Positions 38,679-48,167 are shown, counted from the stretch's first letter. The stretch is 64,000 nt of DNA from Pseudomonas sp. 8O (GCF_902506495.1 NZ_LR733264.1:1876900-1940899), one strand, 5' to 3'. Notes: a model not told the origin generated them from the sequence alone. A program made the numbers and translations.

Positions 38679-39547
38679 GCCGCGTCCCTTTCATCTTCGT
38701 AACGGTTGACCCAGATCTCGAGCTGTTTGAACGCCGGTTTGACGTCCTGCTCGATCAGCTTGCGTCCGGCGTCCACCGCCAGCAGCGTGGGTTTGCCGGC
38801 GACGTGCGCGACCAGCGTGGTGCGCACGCATTCGAGTGCCGACATCTCGGTCTTGATGCACTGGCCCATGGCGCTGGACAGCGGGTCCATCACGCAATAG
38901 CACATGAAGATGCCGAGGAAAGTGCCCACCAGAGCGGCGGCGACATGGGCGCCGATCTCGGCCACCGAACCACCGATGTTACCCATGGTGATGACGATGC
39001 CGAGGATCGCCGCGAGGATGCCGAAACCCGGCATCGCCTCACCGATCTTGTGCAGCGAGCGCGACGGCTGCATCAGCACGTGTTCCATGGCCTCCAGCTC
39101 CTGCTCGAGGAAGCCTTCGAGTTCGTGGGCGCTGATCTTGCCCATGGCCATCAGCCGGAAGTTGTCGGCGATGAAAGCCATCAGGTTCTTCTCCTGACGG
39201 ATCAGCGGGTACTTGGCGAACAGCTCGCTCTGCTCGGGCTCCTCGATATGCGCGTCGAGCACCTTGAGGCCGCCGACATCGACCATCTCCAGCAACTCAT
39301 AGAGCAGCATCAACAACTGGCGCTGAAATTCCTCGCCGCGTTTCTTGTAAACGAACACGCCTTTGATCTGATGCAGCATCTCGATCAGCACGTCCTTGGG
39401 GTTGGCCACCACCAGAGCACCGAAGCCCGCCCCGACGATGATGATCACTTCGGCCGGCTGCCAGAGCATGGCCAGCTCACCATGGGCCATGACGTAGCCA
39501 CCGAGCACGCAGGCGACGATGATCAATGCACCTAATAACTTCTGCAC
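38675..39547 (-). CDS. lafT: Flagellar motor stator protein MotA (lateral type, LafT-like)
   Basis: 290 residues with four membrane helices. The cytoplasmic loop has conserved charged residues (FRLMAMGKISAHELEGFLEQEL), and the pore region reads PGFGILAAILGIVITMGNIGG. It forms the stator with the MotB gene product. It starts one base after the fliA stop. A second, polar motAB and motCD set would be expected elsewhere in the genome. Confidence 0.87.
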   Translation of the reverse strand: MQKLLGALIIVACVLGGYVMAHGELAMLWQPAEVIIIVGAGFGALVVANPKDVLIEMLHQIKGVFVYKKRGEEFQRQLLMLLYELLEMVDVGGLKVLDAHIEEPEQSELFAKYPLIRQEKNLMAFIADNFRLMAMGKISAHELEGFLEQELEAMEHVLMQPSRSLHKIGEAMPGFGILAAILGIVITMGNIGGSVAEIGAHVAAALVGTFLGIFMCYCVMDPLSSAMGQCIKTEMSALECVRTTLVAHVAGKPTLLAVDAGRKLIEQDVKPAFKQLEIWVNRYEDERDAA

Positions 39548-39548
39548 C

Positions 39549-40283
39549 CTAGCCTCTCTCGTTCAGGTAGCGACTGGCCTTGGCGATCGCCTGCTTGCTC
39601 AGCTGGCAGACGCGCGCGTCGCTCAACTCCAGCACCAGGGCGATTTCCTTGAGGCTCAGCTCATGTTGGTAGTAAAGGGTCAGCACCAGCCGTTCACGCT
39701 CGCTGAGCTGGCTCAGCGCCTGAGTCAGCAGACGCTCCTTGAGCACGCGTTCCTCGACCGCACTGCTGCCACAGGCGAAGCCCTCATGACCGTTCTGTAG
39801 CAACTCATCGAGGCTTTCGATGGCCTCACAGGCATCGGCCTGGAGAAACTCCTGGTAATCCTTGCTACTGATCCCGGCCGCCTGGAGGATCTCTTCCTCC
39901 TGCGGAACACGCCCCAGTTGCCGCGCCAACTGGCGAATGGCATCGCGAATCCTGTGGGTCTGCTGGCGCACCTGGCGCGGCCGCCAGTCCTGGCGGCGCA
40001 GTTCATCGAGAATCGCACCACGGATGCGCAGCGCAGCGAAACGACCGAACTGCTCATCCGGGGTGCCATAGCGGCGCAGGCATTCGAGCAAGCCCATCAG
40101 GCCGATCTGCTCCATGTCTTCGCGGTCGAGTACCTGGTTGGCCTGCAGCGCCAGCTGACTGACGATGCGCTTGACCAGCGGCAGGTACTGCAACAACCAC
40201 TTCTGCTCGGCCCCTGGGGCGAACAGCGCAGCTCCGCCCTGTTCGGCAGCGTAGCGATAGTCAATGGCGCAGTTGGCGTTCAT
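39549..40283 (-). CDS. lafS: Flagellar sigma-28 factor FliA (LafS-like)
   Basis: 244 residues. Region 2 (LPLVKRIVSQLALQANQVLDREDMEQIGLMGLLECLRRYG) and region 4 (LSERERLVLTLYYQHELSLKEIALVLELSDARVCQLSKQA) are clear. It directs late flagellar genes. In the lateral systems of Vibrio and Aeromonas the same gene lies between fliL and motA homologues, as here. Confidence 0.9.
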   Translation of the reverse strand: MNANCAIDYRYAAEQGGAALFAPGAEQKWLLQYLPLVKRIVSQLALQANQVLDREDMEQIGLMGLLECLRRYGTPDEQFGRFAALRIRGAILDELRRQDWRPRQVRQQTHRIRDAIRQLARQLGRVPQEEEILQAAGISSKDYQEFLQADACEAIESLDELLQNGHEGFACGSSAVEERVLKERLLTQALSQLSERERLVLTLYYQHELSLKEIALVLELSDARVCQLSKQAIAKASRYLNERG

Positions 40284-40294
40284 GGCGACGGTAC

Positions 40295-40768
40295 CTACTG
40301 GACGATCAGTTTGCTGACCAGCACATTGGCGAACGGCATCGCCAGCTTCTTGCTGGCGAAGTCATCGAACAGCGCGCTTTCCAGCGCGCCCTGCAGCTCT
40401 GGAATGGGCATGCCGCGCAGCGTCTCGAAGGTCATGGCAGACAGGTGGGCAACCACCGAATTGCGCACCATCGGGTCGATCTGCTCGAGCTTCTTCGGAT
40501 CGGTTTCGAGGTCGGCCTGCAGCACCAGGTCGAGCACGAAGTAATGCTCACGGTTTTCGCCTTTCAGGCTGACGATGACCTTCTCGATGGGGAAGAAGCG
40601 GTATTCGCTGGTCGCCTCTTCCGCCGCCGCAGCGCCGTCGACAGGCAGGCCGAGCACTGGCTGGCCCGACTGCATCGAGCGCAGCGTCGCGTAGTTGAAG
40701 ACGGTGCCGCCGATCACCACCAGGGTGTTGAAGATAAGCAGCAGCAGGATGATGCGCGGCATGGTCAT
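40295..40768 (-). CDS. lafF: Flagellar basal body-associated FliL (LafF-like)
   Basis: 157 residues: one membrane helix at about 5-23 (RIILLLLIFNTLVVIGGTVF), then the FliL periplasmic domain (EYRFFPIEKVIVSLKGENREHYFVLDLVLQ). FliL supports stator function. The ATG at 40768 is used; the long frame upstream overlaps fliK and has no family character. ATG at 40762 is an alternative start. Confidence 0.83.
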   Translation of the reverse strand: MTMPRIILLLLIFNTLVVIGGTVFNYATLRSMQSGQPVLGLPVDGAAAAEEATSEYRFFPIEKVIVSLKGENREHYFVLDLVLQADLETDPKKLEQIDPMVRNSVVAHLSAMTFETLRGMPIPELQGALESALFDDFASKKLAMPFANVLVSKLIVQ

Positions 40769-40796
40769 GGTTGGTTCTCGATCCACTTGCAAAGGG

Positions 40797-41879
40797 TTAA
40801 ACGGTAACCAGCACGTCGCTGGTGGAATTCGGGTTGCCGCGCTCGCTGGTCGGCGTGATAAGCCTGGCGGCCTGCACCATCTCTTCGCCCTGCCAGGCCT
40901 GGCGTGACTGGCCTTGCTGGCGACCGCCCTGAGCATCGGCGGAGACCTGCACGTTGACCTGCACGAAGTTCTGCCCGACCAGCTCCTGACGCAGACGCTC
41001 GCTGGTCTGCTGCAACAGGCGGGCGACATCGGCGTTGGCAGCCGAGAGCTGCACACTGAGACGGCCGGACTCATGACTGAGGAAAATTTCCAGGCTGCCC
41101 AACTCAGGCGGGTCGAGACGGATGGTGGCGTTCTGTATGCGCTGGTTGATCTGCAGCTCCACATGCTCGCGCAAGCTGGCCAGCATCTGCTCGCCCCACT
41201 GCGTCTGTGGCGCATGCAGCTTGAGCGGACGCTCGGCAGTCAGCGGCGCAGAAGTCGCCGCAGAGGAAGTAGCGGTGCCGGGAATCGTTTTATCTGCATC
41301 CGTGCTGACACTCGGCAGGCGTTCGAGATCGCTCGCCTCGATGCTTTCACTCGCCATCGCCATCGCCGGCACTGCCGTCTGTAACGCAATCTCGGCTGCC
41401 ATCTGCGGCATGGGCGTCGCTGCCTGGGACGACAACGATTGCTGGCTGAACGCTGGAGCACTTGCGCTGTGCGCTGGCTGGGCTGGCAACTGCTCACGCG
41501 GCTGCATCTGCGCCTGGCCAGGGAACTCGACAGGCAACGCGGCAGCCTGATCGATCTGCTCCGAGCCGTCCTGATGCACCTGTTCGTGCAGCACCTGCTC
41601 AGGTGTTTCACGCGCCTCGATATGGACCGACTGCTGGTCCAGTACGCTGGCCAGCCACTGCTCGGCATCCGCTTCGCTGAGGGTGACCTTCACGGCAGTG
41701 GCACCTTCACTCAGAGCTGCCCCTGGCTCGGCGGCGATGAAGCCCTGCACGGCCATCTGCAGATCGAACAGCGGAGTCTCACCGCCAGCGCTCCCTGCCT
41801 GGGCAAAACCGGCAGGCAGGGTTTGCCCGGCGGAGTCCGTCAGGTTCACCAGAGCATTGGCATTGATCAGTTGCAGCAC
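40797..41879 (-). CDS. lafE: Flagellar hook-length control protein FliK (LafE-like)
   Basis: 360 residues, with a low-complexity Gln/Ala/Ser-rich middle (about 90-220) and a C-terminal Flg_hook domain (WGEQMLASLREHVELQINQRIQNATIRLDPPELGSLEIFLSHESGRLSVQLSA). It is the secreted ruler that fixes hook length, so a hook-basal body set must exist elsewhere if the system works. It is shorter than many FliK proteins. Confidence 0.85.
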   Translation of the reverse strand: MLQLINANALVNLTDSAGQTLPAGFAQAGSAGGETPLFDLQMAVQGFIAAEPGAALSEGATAVKVTLSEADAEQWLASVLDQQSVHIEARETPEQVLHEQVHQDGSEQIDQAAALPVEFPGQAQMQPREQLPAQPAHSASAPAFSQQSLSSQAATPMPQMAAEIALQTAVPAMAMASESIEASDLERLPSVSTDADKTIPGTATSSAATSAPLTAERPLKLHAPQTQWGEQMLASLREHVELQINQRIQNATIRLDPPELGSLEIFLSHESGRLSVQLSAANADVARLLQQTSERLRQELVGQNFVQVNVQVSADAQGGRQQGQSRQAWQGEEMVQAARLITPTSERGNPNSTSDVLVTV

Positions 41880-41882
41880 CTT

Positions 41883-42200
41883 TTATCTCCCACCTTGATA
41901 CAGATCGACGCGCATGTATGCGCTGCGCCCTTCGGCGTATTCCAGGTGCGTCAGCAGCTGCCGACGCACCCGTTCGCACTCTTCGGCGCAGGCGATACGC
42001 GCCTGTCCGTGCAACTGCTGCAACTGACCCTTGGCCTCGCGTACCTCGTCGCTCAGGCTGGGCATCCCGGCCAGTAGCTGCAGGCAGGAGCGGATCAGCG
42101 CATCGATCTCACCGATACGCGTCCAGTCAGCCTGCTCCAGCGCCTGCGCCAACTGCGCGTGCAGTTGCTGCAGCGCACGCAGTTCACTTGCGCGTTGCAT
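41883..42200 (-). CDS. lafD: FliT-like flagellar chaperone (LafD-like)
   Basis: 105 residues, largely helical (ALQQLHAQLAQALEQADWTRIGEIDALIRSCLQLL), of the size of FliT. Assignment rests mainly on position between fliS and fliK, as in laf operons. It overlaps fliS by 17 bases. Confidence 0.65.
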   Translation of the reverse strand: MQRASELRALQQLHAQLAQALEQADWTRIGEIDALIRSCLQLLAGMPSLSDEVREAKGQLQQLHGQARIACAEECERVRRQLLTHLEYAEGRSAYMRVDLYQGGR

Positions 42201-42582
42201 TCACGCCTTCCCAGCCTTCGCGCAGCACACCGAGCAGACCGACCACTTCATCCAACCCCTCCAGCGACAGGCTGACGCTGACATCGGAGAGGCGATAGAT
42301 GCAGTAGTCGTAGAGCCGCGCCAGGCCCTGCACCAACTCGCCGCCGTTCTCATAATCGAGGGCACCATTGAGACCGCCCAGAATGTTCAGGCACTTCTCC
42401 AGGGATTGGCCCTTCTGCTGGTAACGCTTGGCCTCGATATGACCACGGGCACGCGCCAGCTCATCGAGCAGGCCGTCGAACAGCACCAGCACCAGTTCGT
42501 AAGGCGAGGCCGCAGCGGCACGCGCCTCGAGGTCCACGGTGCGGTAGCTGTCGTAACTTTCGTTGAGGTTGTAGGCACTCAT
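42184..42582 (-). CDS. lafC: Flagellar export chaperone FliS (LafC-like)
   Basis: 132 residues. The conserved FliS opening SAYNLNESYDSYRTVDLEARAAAASPYELVLVLFDGLLDEL is present. FliS binds flagellin to stop early polymerisation, so its presence implies a flagellin partner, yet none is in the window. It starts at the fliD stop. Confidence 0.9.
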   Translation of the reverse strand: MSAYNLNESYDSYRTVDLEARAAAASPYELVLVLFDGLLDELARARGHIEAKRYQQKGQSLEKCLNILGGLNGALDYENGGELVQGLARLYDYCIYRLSDVSVSLSLEGLDEVVGLLGVLREGWEGVNATRK

Positions 42583-43877
42583 CAGAACATTCCGTAGGTC
42601 TGTTCCATCGCCGCCATGGTCTGCATGAGACCGGTGTACTGACGGAGATAGCGGGCGTAATAGGAGTCGTATTGTTTCTGGATGGTGTCGAACTGCTGAT
42701 CGACACGGCGCAGCTGGGAGTTGAGGGTGTCCTTGCGATTGCTCAGCAGGCCGCCAGCGCTGCTGGTGTAGACCGCCAGATTCTTGTCCAGGGTATCGAG
42801 CAGGTTGCCCTTGTCGGTGAACAGCTTCTCGAAGCCTTCCGGGTTGGCTGCCACGGCCTTCTCGAAGCGGGCGTTGTCGATGGTCAGCTTGCCGTTGCGG
42901 TCGGCGACGATGCCGAACTCGGTGAGGCTCACACCGCCAAACGGGCTGCGCACCAACTGGTTGAGCATGGTCTCAATGGCGCGCACGCTGGCATCGCCAG
43001 CCAGAGGCCCGCGACCGCCACTCTCGCCACCGCTGGAGGTGAGCGAGTCGAAACTGGTCATCAGGGTATTGAAGGCGCTGACGAAGGTCTGCGTCTTCTC
43101 CTTGGTGGCTTTCTGGTCCTGGCCGACCTCCATGGTCAGCGGCGCGTCACCGCTCTTGTGCGCCTTGTTGAAGGTCAGACTGACGCCATCGATGATGTTG
43201 TCGAAGGTGTTGCTGGTGCTAGTCAGTTCGATACCGGTCTCGCCACCCAGGCGCACGATGGCATCCTTGGCGACCGACAGCTCCTGCCGGCCGGCCACCG
43301 CACCTTCAACCGCAGCATTGCCACTGGCACTCAGGCTGATGGCCTGGTCGGCGCCGGTCTTCTCGCTGGTCAGCACCAGGTTGACCTGGCCATTGCTGCG
43401 CACCAGGGTCGCCTTGACGCCATTGTTGTCGGTCGCGCCGTTGATGGCTGCGGCCAGTTCGTCGAGCGTGGCGGCGGCGCTGAGGTCGATATTGAACGCG
43501 TCACCGCCCTGACCGATGGTCAGGCTACCGCTACCGAGGTCGCTGTCCTGCAGCCCTTGCAGGGCAACCTGGCTCTTGCTGGCCAATTGCTGAACGAAAA
43601 AATCGTAACTGCCGGCCACGGCCTTGGAGCCCACCGTAGCGCTGGCATATCCCTCCTGGCTGAAGCTCGCACTGTTGACCAGCATGCTGCTGCCGGCCAG
43701 CTTGAGGCCGCTGGCAGCCGTCTTGAAGGCCTTGAGCGCGGTATCCAGGCTGGTCAGGGCACCGAGCTGCGCCTGGTATGCGGCCTGGTTGCGGTTGGCC
43801 TTGGCCAACTGGCCCTGAACTTCGTATTGGGCCAGTTGGGTCGCCATGCTTTGAACGTAATCTGAATCGATAGCCAT
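42582..43877 (-). CDS. lafB: Flagellar filament cap protein FliD (LafB-like)
   Basis: 431 residues. The N-terminal D0 domain (MAIDSDYVQSMATQLAQYEVQGQLAKANRNQAAYQAQLGALTSLDTAL), central FliD domain and helical C-terminus (QFDTIQKQYDSYYARYLRQYTGLMQTMAAMEQTYGMF) are all seen. The ATG at 43877 gives the family start and is 18 bases past the predicted start of a sigma-54 promoter. In laf operons lafA (flagellin) stands just upstream; here the next gene upstream is an unrelated peptidase. Confidence 0.88.
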   Translation of the reverse strand: MAIDSDYVQSMATQLAQYEVQGQLAKANRNQAAYQAQLGALTSLDTALKAFKTAASGLKLAGSSMLVNSASFSQEGYASATVGSKAVAGSYDFFVQQLASKSQVALQGLQDSDLGSGSLTIGQGGDAFNIDLSAAATLDELAAAINGATDNNGVKATLVRSNGQVNLVLTSEKTGADQAISLSASGNAAVEGAVAGRQELSVAKDAIVRLGGETGIELTSTSNTFDNIIDGVSLTFNKAHKSGDAPLTMEVGQDQKATKEKTQTFVSAFNTLMTSFDSLTSSGGESGGRGPLAGDASVRAIETMLNQLVRSPFGGVSLTEFGIVADRNGKLTIDNARFEKAVAANPEGFEKLFTDKGNLLDTLDKNLAVYTSSAGGLLSNRKDTLNSQLRRVDQQFDTIQKQYDSYYARYLRQYTGLMQTMAAMEQTYGMF

Positions 43878-43903
43878 AGTCGGACACCCGTTTTCCTGTG
43901 AGA

Positions 43904-43921
43904 TAGCAATAGCGGTGCCAA
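43904..43921 (-). promoter_or_regulatory. Sigma-54 (RpoN) promoter of the flagellar operon
   Basis: On the minus strand TTGGCACCGCTATTGCTA matches TTGGCACG-N4-TTGCA with the required GG/GC spacing. Transcription would begin near 43895. Lateral flagellar early genes in Vibrio depend on RpoN with the LafK activator; no such activator is in the window. Confidence 0.8.
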
Positions 43922-44239
43922 CAGCTGAAACCCCTGATTTAGAGGGCTTTAGGCGTTCCGCCAGGTGAAAGATCCTTTCCGCTTGCACACTGCTGAACGA
44001 CGAGCGGAAGGCCAACTTCCGCCTGCGTCACGCAGACGGCGGACGTACCGATTACAAAGGCGACAGCACAGGGGTGTGACTTAAGGAAAACGCCGCAGAG
44101 CGTCAGGCGCATCAATGGCAAACCACAGCGTCAGCCGCAGTCGCGGTGCGCAACAACGGAAACACCGGGCACGAGCGAGCGCGCGGCAGGGTTGCGCCGG
44201 GATTTTCGGGGAAGAGTGCAGCCGGCTGGCTTTACCGCG
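43922..44239. other. Gap between the flagellar operon and the M23 peptidase gene
   Basis: 318 bases with no convincing gene. I looked for a flagellin remnant on both strands and saw none. It contains a short palindrome CTGCGTCACGCAG and the region upstream of the fliD promoter, where activator sites might lie. Confidence 0.5.
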
Positions 44240-45136
44240 CTATTCGCCGCCGACGGCGAAGTTCGGCAGGCTGTTGACCGGCTGACGGAAGTTGAAGGGA
44301 ATGGACTCGACGGCCAGACCGACGTTGCGCTGCACCACGAAATGCAGGTGCGGGCCGGTGCTGTTGCCGGTGTTGCCGGAGCGCGCCAAGCGGCTGCCGG
44401 TTTCCACCCGCTGGCCTTCACGCACGGCGACCGAACCCTTCATCAGGTGCAGGTAAACGCCCATGGTGCCGTCGTCATGCAGAATGCGCACGAAGTTGCC
44501 GGCCGGATTGTTGCCGCGGCCGCTCTGCTGGTTCTCGGTCTTCACCACCACACCACCGCGCGCGGCGACGATGGGCGTGCCCTCGGGCATGGCGATGTCC
44601 ACCGCATAGCGGCCCTTGGGTGTGAAATGGCTGTAGGTGCCATTGGCGCCCTGGGTCTGACGGAACGGACCGCCACGCCAGGGCAGCGGATAACGGTGGA
44701 TGCTCGGCTGCAGACGCGGATCACCGAGGGCGTAGCGCAACCTCGGCTTGTAGCGCAGCGGCTTGGATGCATCCTGTGGGGCGAGGGTGGCCAGGCGGAT
44801 ATTGCTACGCGGTGGCAGCACCCAGCGAATCGGTTTGTCCGGCGCGCCGATGGCGTTCTGTACCTGTTCCAGCCGCAGTTCGATTTCCACCGGGGCGTAC
44901 AGGTCATTGCGAATCAGCAGGGTCTCGCCGGCTTCGTGCTTCTTGGTTTCCAGCTTCACCTGGTTGTCCAGGCGCTCGACCATGCGGTCGTTGAACACGA
45001 ACACCTGCGCGCCAGGCGCAGCCTGGTCGCTATAGGTCACCACGCCGTTCTTGTCGACGTACTTGTAGATGGTCAGCGCAGCGGCCTGGCCGTAAAAGGC
45101 CAACAGACTGCAGAGAATAATCAGACGCCCTAGCAT
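44240..45136 (-). CDS. M23 peptidase with N-terminal DUF4124
   Basis: 298 residues. A signal peptide (MLGRLIILCSLLAFYGQAAA) is followed by DUF4124 (IYKYVDKNGVVTYSDQAAPG) and a C-terminal LytM/M23 domain with the metal motif in PHLHFVVQ. Other ligands are expected in the YAVDIAMPEGT region. It probably cuts peptidoglycan cross-links or is a wall regulator. The ATG at 45136 begins the signal peptide; one at 45178 is disfavoured. It lies by the response regulator as PA5363 does. Confidence 0.82.
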   Translation of the reverse strand: MLGRLIILCSLLAFYGQAAALTIYKYVDKNGVVTYSDQAAPGAQVFVFNDRMVERLDNQVKLETKKHEAGETLLIRNDLYAPVEIELRLEQVQNAIGAPDKPIRWVLPPRSNIRLATLAPQDASKPLRYKPRLRYALGDPRLQPSIHRYPLPWRGGPFRQTQGANGTYSHFTPKGRYAVDIAMPEGTPIVAARGGVVVKTENQQSGRGNNPAGNFVRILHDDGTMGVYLHLMKGSVAVREGQRVETGSRLARSGNTGNSTGPHLHFVVQRNVGLAVESIPFNFRQPVNSLPNFAVGGE

Positions 45137-45341
45137 AACGACTCGGATCTTATGGCTTTTTGATATCCGGGTTAGCAAGACTAGCAGCGCAACACGGTGC
45201 GCGCGAGAGACCGACCGTCAGGCTGTGAACCGGCTCACCGCCGCCGGTCGGGTAGCCACCGTCGACGCTGCGAACTCTGTGGCGGGTTGCACACGCCCTA
45301 CCGGGCTGCCGGACGGATGAAAACCAACGCGAACGTGCCGT

Positions 45342-46241
45342 TCAGGCACCGGGACTGAAATGCTTCTGCGCGGTGCCACGGGCGATCAGCCGCGACAGGT
45401 AGTCGAGCTTCTGCGGGTCGCGGTCGACGAAGCGAAAAGTCAGTTGCAGCCATTCGCTGTCGGGCTTGGGTTCGAATGCCGCCACCGCGTGCAGGTAGCC
45501 ATTGAGCCGCGCGGTTTCCGCGGCTTCGCCCTGTTCCAGGTCGAGCACCGCACTCTCCAGCACCTGCGGCAGCTGCTCGGTGCGCTTGACCACCAGCAGT
45601 GCCTCCTTGAGGCTCAGCGCCTTGATCACGCAGGCCATGCTACCTAAGGGTAAACGCAGCTGCCCCTGACCACGACCGGCCGGCGACTTGCTTGCGGCAG
45701 CCGGGGCAGGTGCCGCACTCGGCGCGGCAGGGACCGGCGTGGGCGCACTGGGCTTTACCACCTCCGCCTTGCCGCCGGTGAGTGCGGCCAGCGAGTCGTT
45801 GGCGAAGCCACCCGTGCTCAGCATCTTCGGCGGCGCACTGGACATCAGCGCCTGCAGCTTGCCAGCCCGTTGCAGGGCCTTTTTGACCTTGGTCACCAGC
45901 TGTTCGTTGGAGAATGGCTTGCCGATGTAGTCGGAAACACCGGCCTGGATCGCCTGCACCACGTTCTCCTTGTCACCACGGCTGGTCACCATGATGAAGG
46001 GCGTGGTTTTCAGGTTGTCCTGCTCGCGGCACCAGGTCAGCAGTTCGAGGCCGGACATCTCCGGCATTTCCCAGTCGCAGAGGATCAGGTCGACCACCTG
46101 ACGGCTCAACATCTGCTGGGCCTTGCGGCCATTGATCGCTTCCTCGATCTGTACGCCGGGGAAATTATCGCGCAGCCCTTTCTTGACCAGATCACGGATA
46201 AAGGTCGCGTCATCCACCACCAGCACACTGACTTTGCTCAT
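45342..46241 (-). CDS. Response regulator with C-terminal PilZ-like domain
   Basis: 299 residues. The receiver domain (about 1-125) has the acidic pair VVDDATF and phospho-acceptor Asp in LILCDWEMPEMSG. An Ala/Pro-rich linker (about 150-190) leads to a C-terminal domain of about 100 residues ending LTFRFVDRDPQKLDYLSRLIARG, reminiscent of PilZ. PA5364 holds the same place next to phoU in PAO1. No kinase is adjacent. Confidence 0.78.
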   Translation of the reverse strand: MSKVSVLVVDDATFIRDLVKKGLRDNFPGVQIEEAINGRKAQQMLSRQVVDLILCDWEMPEMSGLELLTWCREQDNLKTTPFIMVTSRGDKENVVQAIQAGVSDYIGKPFSNEQLVTKVKKALQRAGKLQALMSSAPPKMLSTGGFANDSLAALTGGKAEVVKPSAPTPVPAAPSAAPAPAAASKSPAGRGQGQLRLPLGSMACVIKALSLKEALLVVKRTEQLPQVLESAVLDLEQGEAAETARLNGYLHAVAAFEPKPDSEWLQLTFRFVDRDPQKLDYLSRLIARGTAQKHFSPGA

Positions 46242-46376
46242 CGGCCACTCCTGTACGAATGGCAGTAAGCATAGTCATGGCCAGTGGCCTAAGGCCAACG
46301 GAAAACGCCGGACGCGCAACAAATCGCGTTAACGAAACGGCCCGGGAAGTCCCGGGCCGTCAGCACGAAGCAGGCG

Positions 46377-47105
46377 TCAGTCGTTGGACTTGCCCTCGAC
46401 CTCTTCACGCATGCGGGTCAGGCCGATATGGCGCACATCGGTGCCACGCACCAGATAGATCACCAGTTCGGCGATGTTGCGCGCATGATCGCCGATGCGC
46501 TCCAGCGAGCGCAGCGCCCAGATCACGTTGAGCACGCGGGAGATCGAGCGCGGATCTTCCATCATGTAGGTGACCAGCTCGCGCAGCGCGGTCTTGTACT
46601 CGCGGTCGACGGTCTTGTCGTACTGCGCCACCGACAGGGCCAGGTCGGCATCGAAACGAGCGAAGGCGTCCAGCGCCTCCTGCACCATCTTGCGCACCTG
46701 ATCGCCGATATGACGAACCTCGACATAGCCACGCGGCGACTCACCCTCTTCACACAGCTGGATGGCGCGCTTGGCGATCTTGGTGGATTCGTCACCGATG
46801 CGCTCGAGGTCGATCACCGACTTGGAGATGCTGATGATCAGACGCAGGTCGGAAGCCGCCGGCTGGCGACGGGCGAGGATGCGCACGCATTCCTCGTCGA
46901 TGTTGCGCTCCATCTGGTTGATCTGGTCGTCGATCTCACGCACCTGCTGAGCCAGGCCGGAGTCGGCCTCGATCAGCGCGGTGACGGCGTCGTTGACCTG
47001 CTTTTCCACCAGGCCGCCCATGGCCAGCAGGTGGCTACGCACTTCTTCCAGTTCGGCGTTGAACTGCTGGGAGATGTGCTGGGTAAGGTTGTCTTTGTTG
47101 ATCAT
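46377..47105 (-). CDS. phoU: Phosphate signalling regulator PhoU
   Basis: 242 residues, two PhoU repeats of three helices. Metal-binding-type acidic motifs include RIGDESTKIAK and ERIGDHARNIAEL. It restrains PhoR/PhoB and the Pst transporter when phosphate is ample. It follows pstB by 162 bases. Confidence 0.95.
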   Translation of the reverse strand: MINKDNLTQHISQQFNAELEEVRSHLLAMGGLVEKQVNDAVTALIEADSGLAQQVREIDDQINQMERNIDEECVRILARRQPAASDLRLIISISKSVIDLERIGDESTKIAKRAIQLCEEGESPRGYVEVRHIGDQVRKMVQEALDAFARFDADLALSVAQYDKTVDREYKTALRELVTYMMEDPRSISRVLNVIWALRSLERIGDHARNIAELVIYLVRGTDVRHIGLTRMREEVEGKSND

Positions 47106-47267
47106 GTTTCGCTCCGCGAAAGCTGCCAGCTTGGGTGGCCATGGTGCGCACAGCGCACCCTACACGTTGAGTTTCAGCACTAAGGCCCTTGGAAAATGCT
47201 CTCTGGCGCGAAGGGCGCGCGCTGACAGTACGGCGCCCGACAAAGCCAGGGAGTATTTGCCATGGCC

Positions 47268-48101
47268 TTAGCCGTAACGACCGGTGATGTAGTCTTCTGT
47301 CTGCTTCTTGGCCGGGTTGGTGAACAGCGTGTCGGTGTCACCGAACTCGATGAGCTTGCCCATGTACATGAACGCGGTGTAGTCGGAGACACGCGCCGCC
47401 TGTTGCATGTTGTGGGTGACGATGACGATGGTGTACTTGCTCTTGAGCTCGTAGATCAGCTCTTCGACCTTCAGCGTGGAGATCGGGTCGAGTGCCGAGC
47501 AGGGTTCGTCGAGCAGCAGCACTTCCGGCTGCACCGCCACGGTACGGGCGATCACCAGACGCTGCTGCTGGCCGCCGGACAGACCGAGTGCCGAGTCATG
47601 CAGACGGTCCTTGACCTCATCCCACAGCGCCGCACTCTTCAGTGCCCACTCCACCGCCTCGTCGAGCACGCGCTTGCTGTTGATGCCCTGGATGCGCAGG
47701 CCATACACCACGTTCTCGTAGATGCTCTTGGGGAAGGGGTTGGGCTTCTGGAACACCATGCCGACGCGGCGACGCAGCTCGGCCACGTCCTCGCCCTTGC
47801 GGTAGATGTTGCGCCCGTCGATGTTGATCTCACCTTCCACGCGGCAACCGTCGACCAGGTCGTTCATGCGGTTGAACGTGCGCAGCAGGGTCGACTTGCC
47901 GCAGCCGGACGGGCCGATGAAGGCCGTCACGCGCTGACGCGGGATGTCCATCTTGACGTCGAACAGCGCCTGCTTCTCGCCGTAATACAGGTTCAGACCC
48001 GGTACTTCGATAGCCGTGGTCTCGTTGGCCAGGCTGAGGCTCTGCTTGTCGCGGCCGAGGGCGGCCATATCGATGCCGTGGGTATGGGTTTCGTGTTGCA
48101 T
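47268..48101 (-). CDS. pstB: Phosphate ABC transporter ATP-binding protein PstB
   Basis: 277 residues. Walker [10 protein letters not shown], signature [14 protein letters not shown] and Walker [14 protein letters not shown] are clear. It powers high-affinity phosphate uptake. An N-terminal extension of about 30 residues is common in Pseudomonas. A GGAGTGAG site precedes the ATG. Confidence 0.95.
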   Translation of the reverse strand: MQHETHTHGIDMAALGRDKQSLSLANETTAIEVPGLNLYYGEKQALFDVKMDIPRQRVTAFIGPSGCGKSTLLRTFNRMNDLVDGCRVEGEINIDGRNIYRKGEDVAELRRRVGMVFQKPNPFPKSIYENVVYGLRIQGINSKRVLDEAVEWALKSAALWDEVKDRLHDSALGLSGGQQQRLVIARTVAVQPEVLLLDEPCSALDPISTLKVEELIYELKSKYTIVIVTHNMQQAARVSDYTAFMYMGKLIEFGDTDTLFTNPAKKQTEDYITGRYG

Positions 48102-48167
48102 AAACTCACTCCGTTCGTAGCTACAAGCTGCAAGCTGCGCGCCGGCGGCGCGCGACTCGTAGCTGCG

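Noticed and set aside
37737..39547. motA/motB as the ordinary polar stator genes of Pseudomonas
   Set aside because: They are cotranscribed with fliD-S-T-K-L-A in laf order, which the polar loci do not show; not excluded until a phylogeny is done.
43939..44121. Possible flagellin remnant upstream of fliD
   Set aside because: The short frame there has no flagellin N- or C-terminal motif on either strand.
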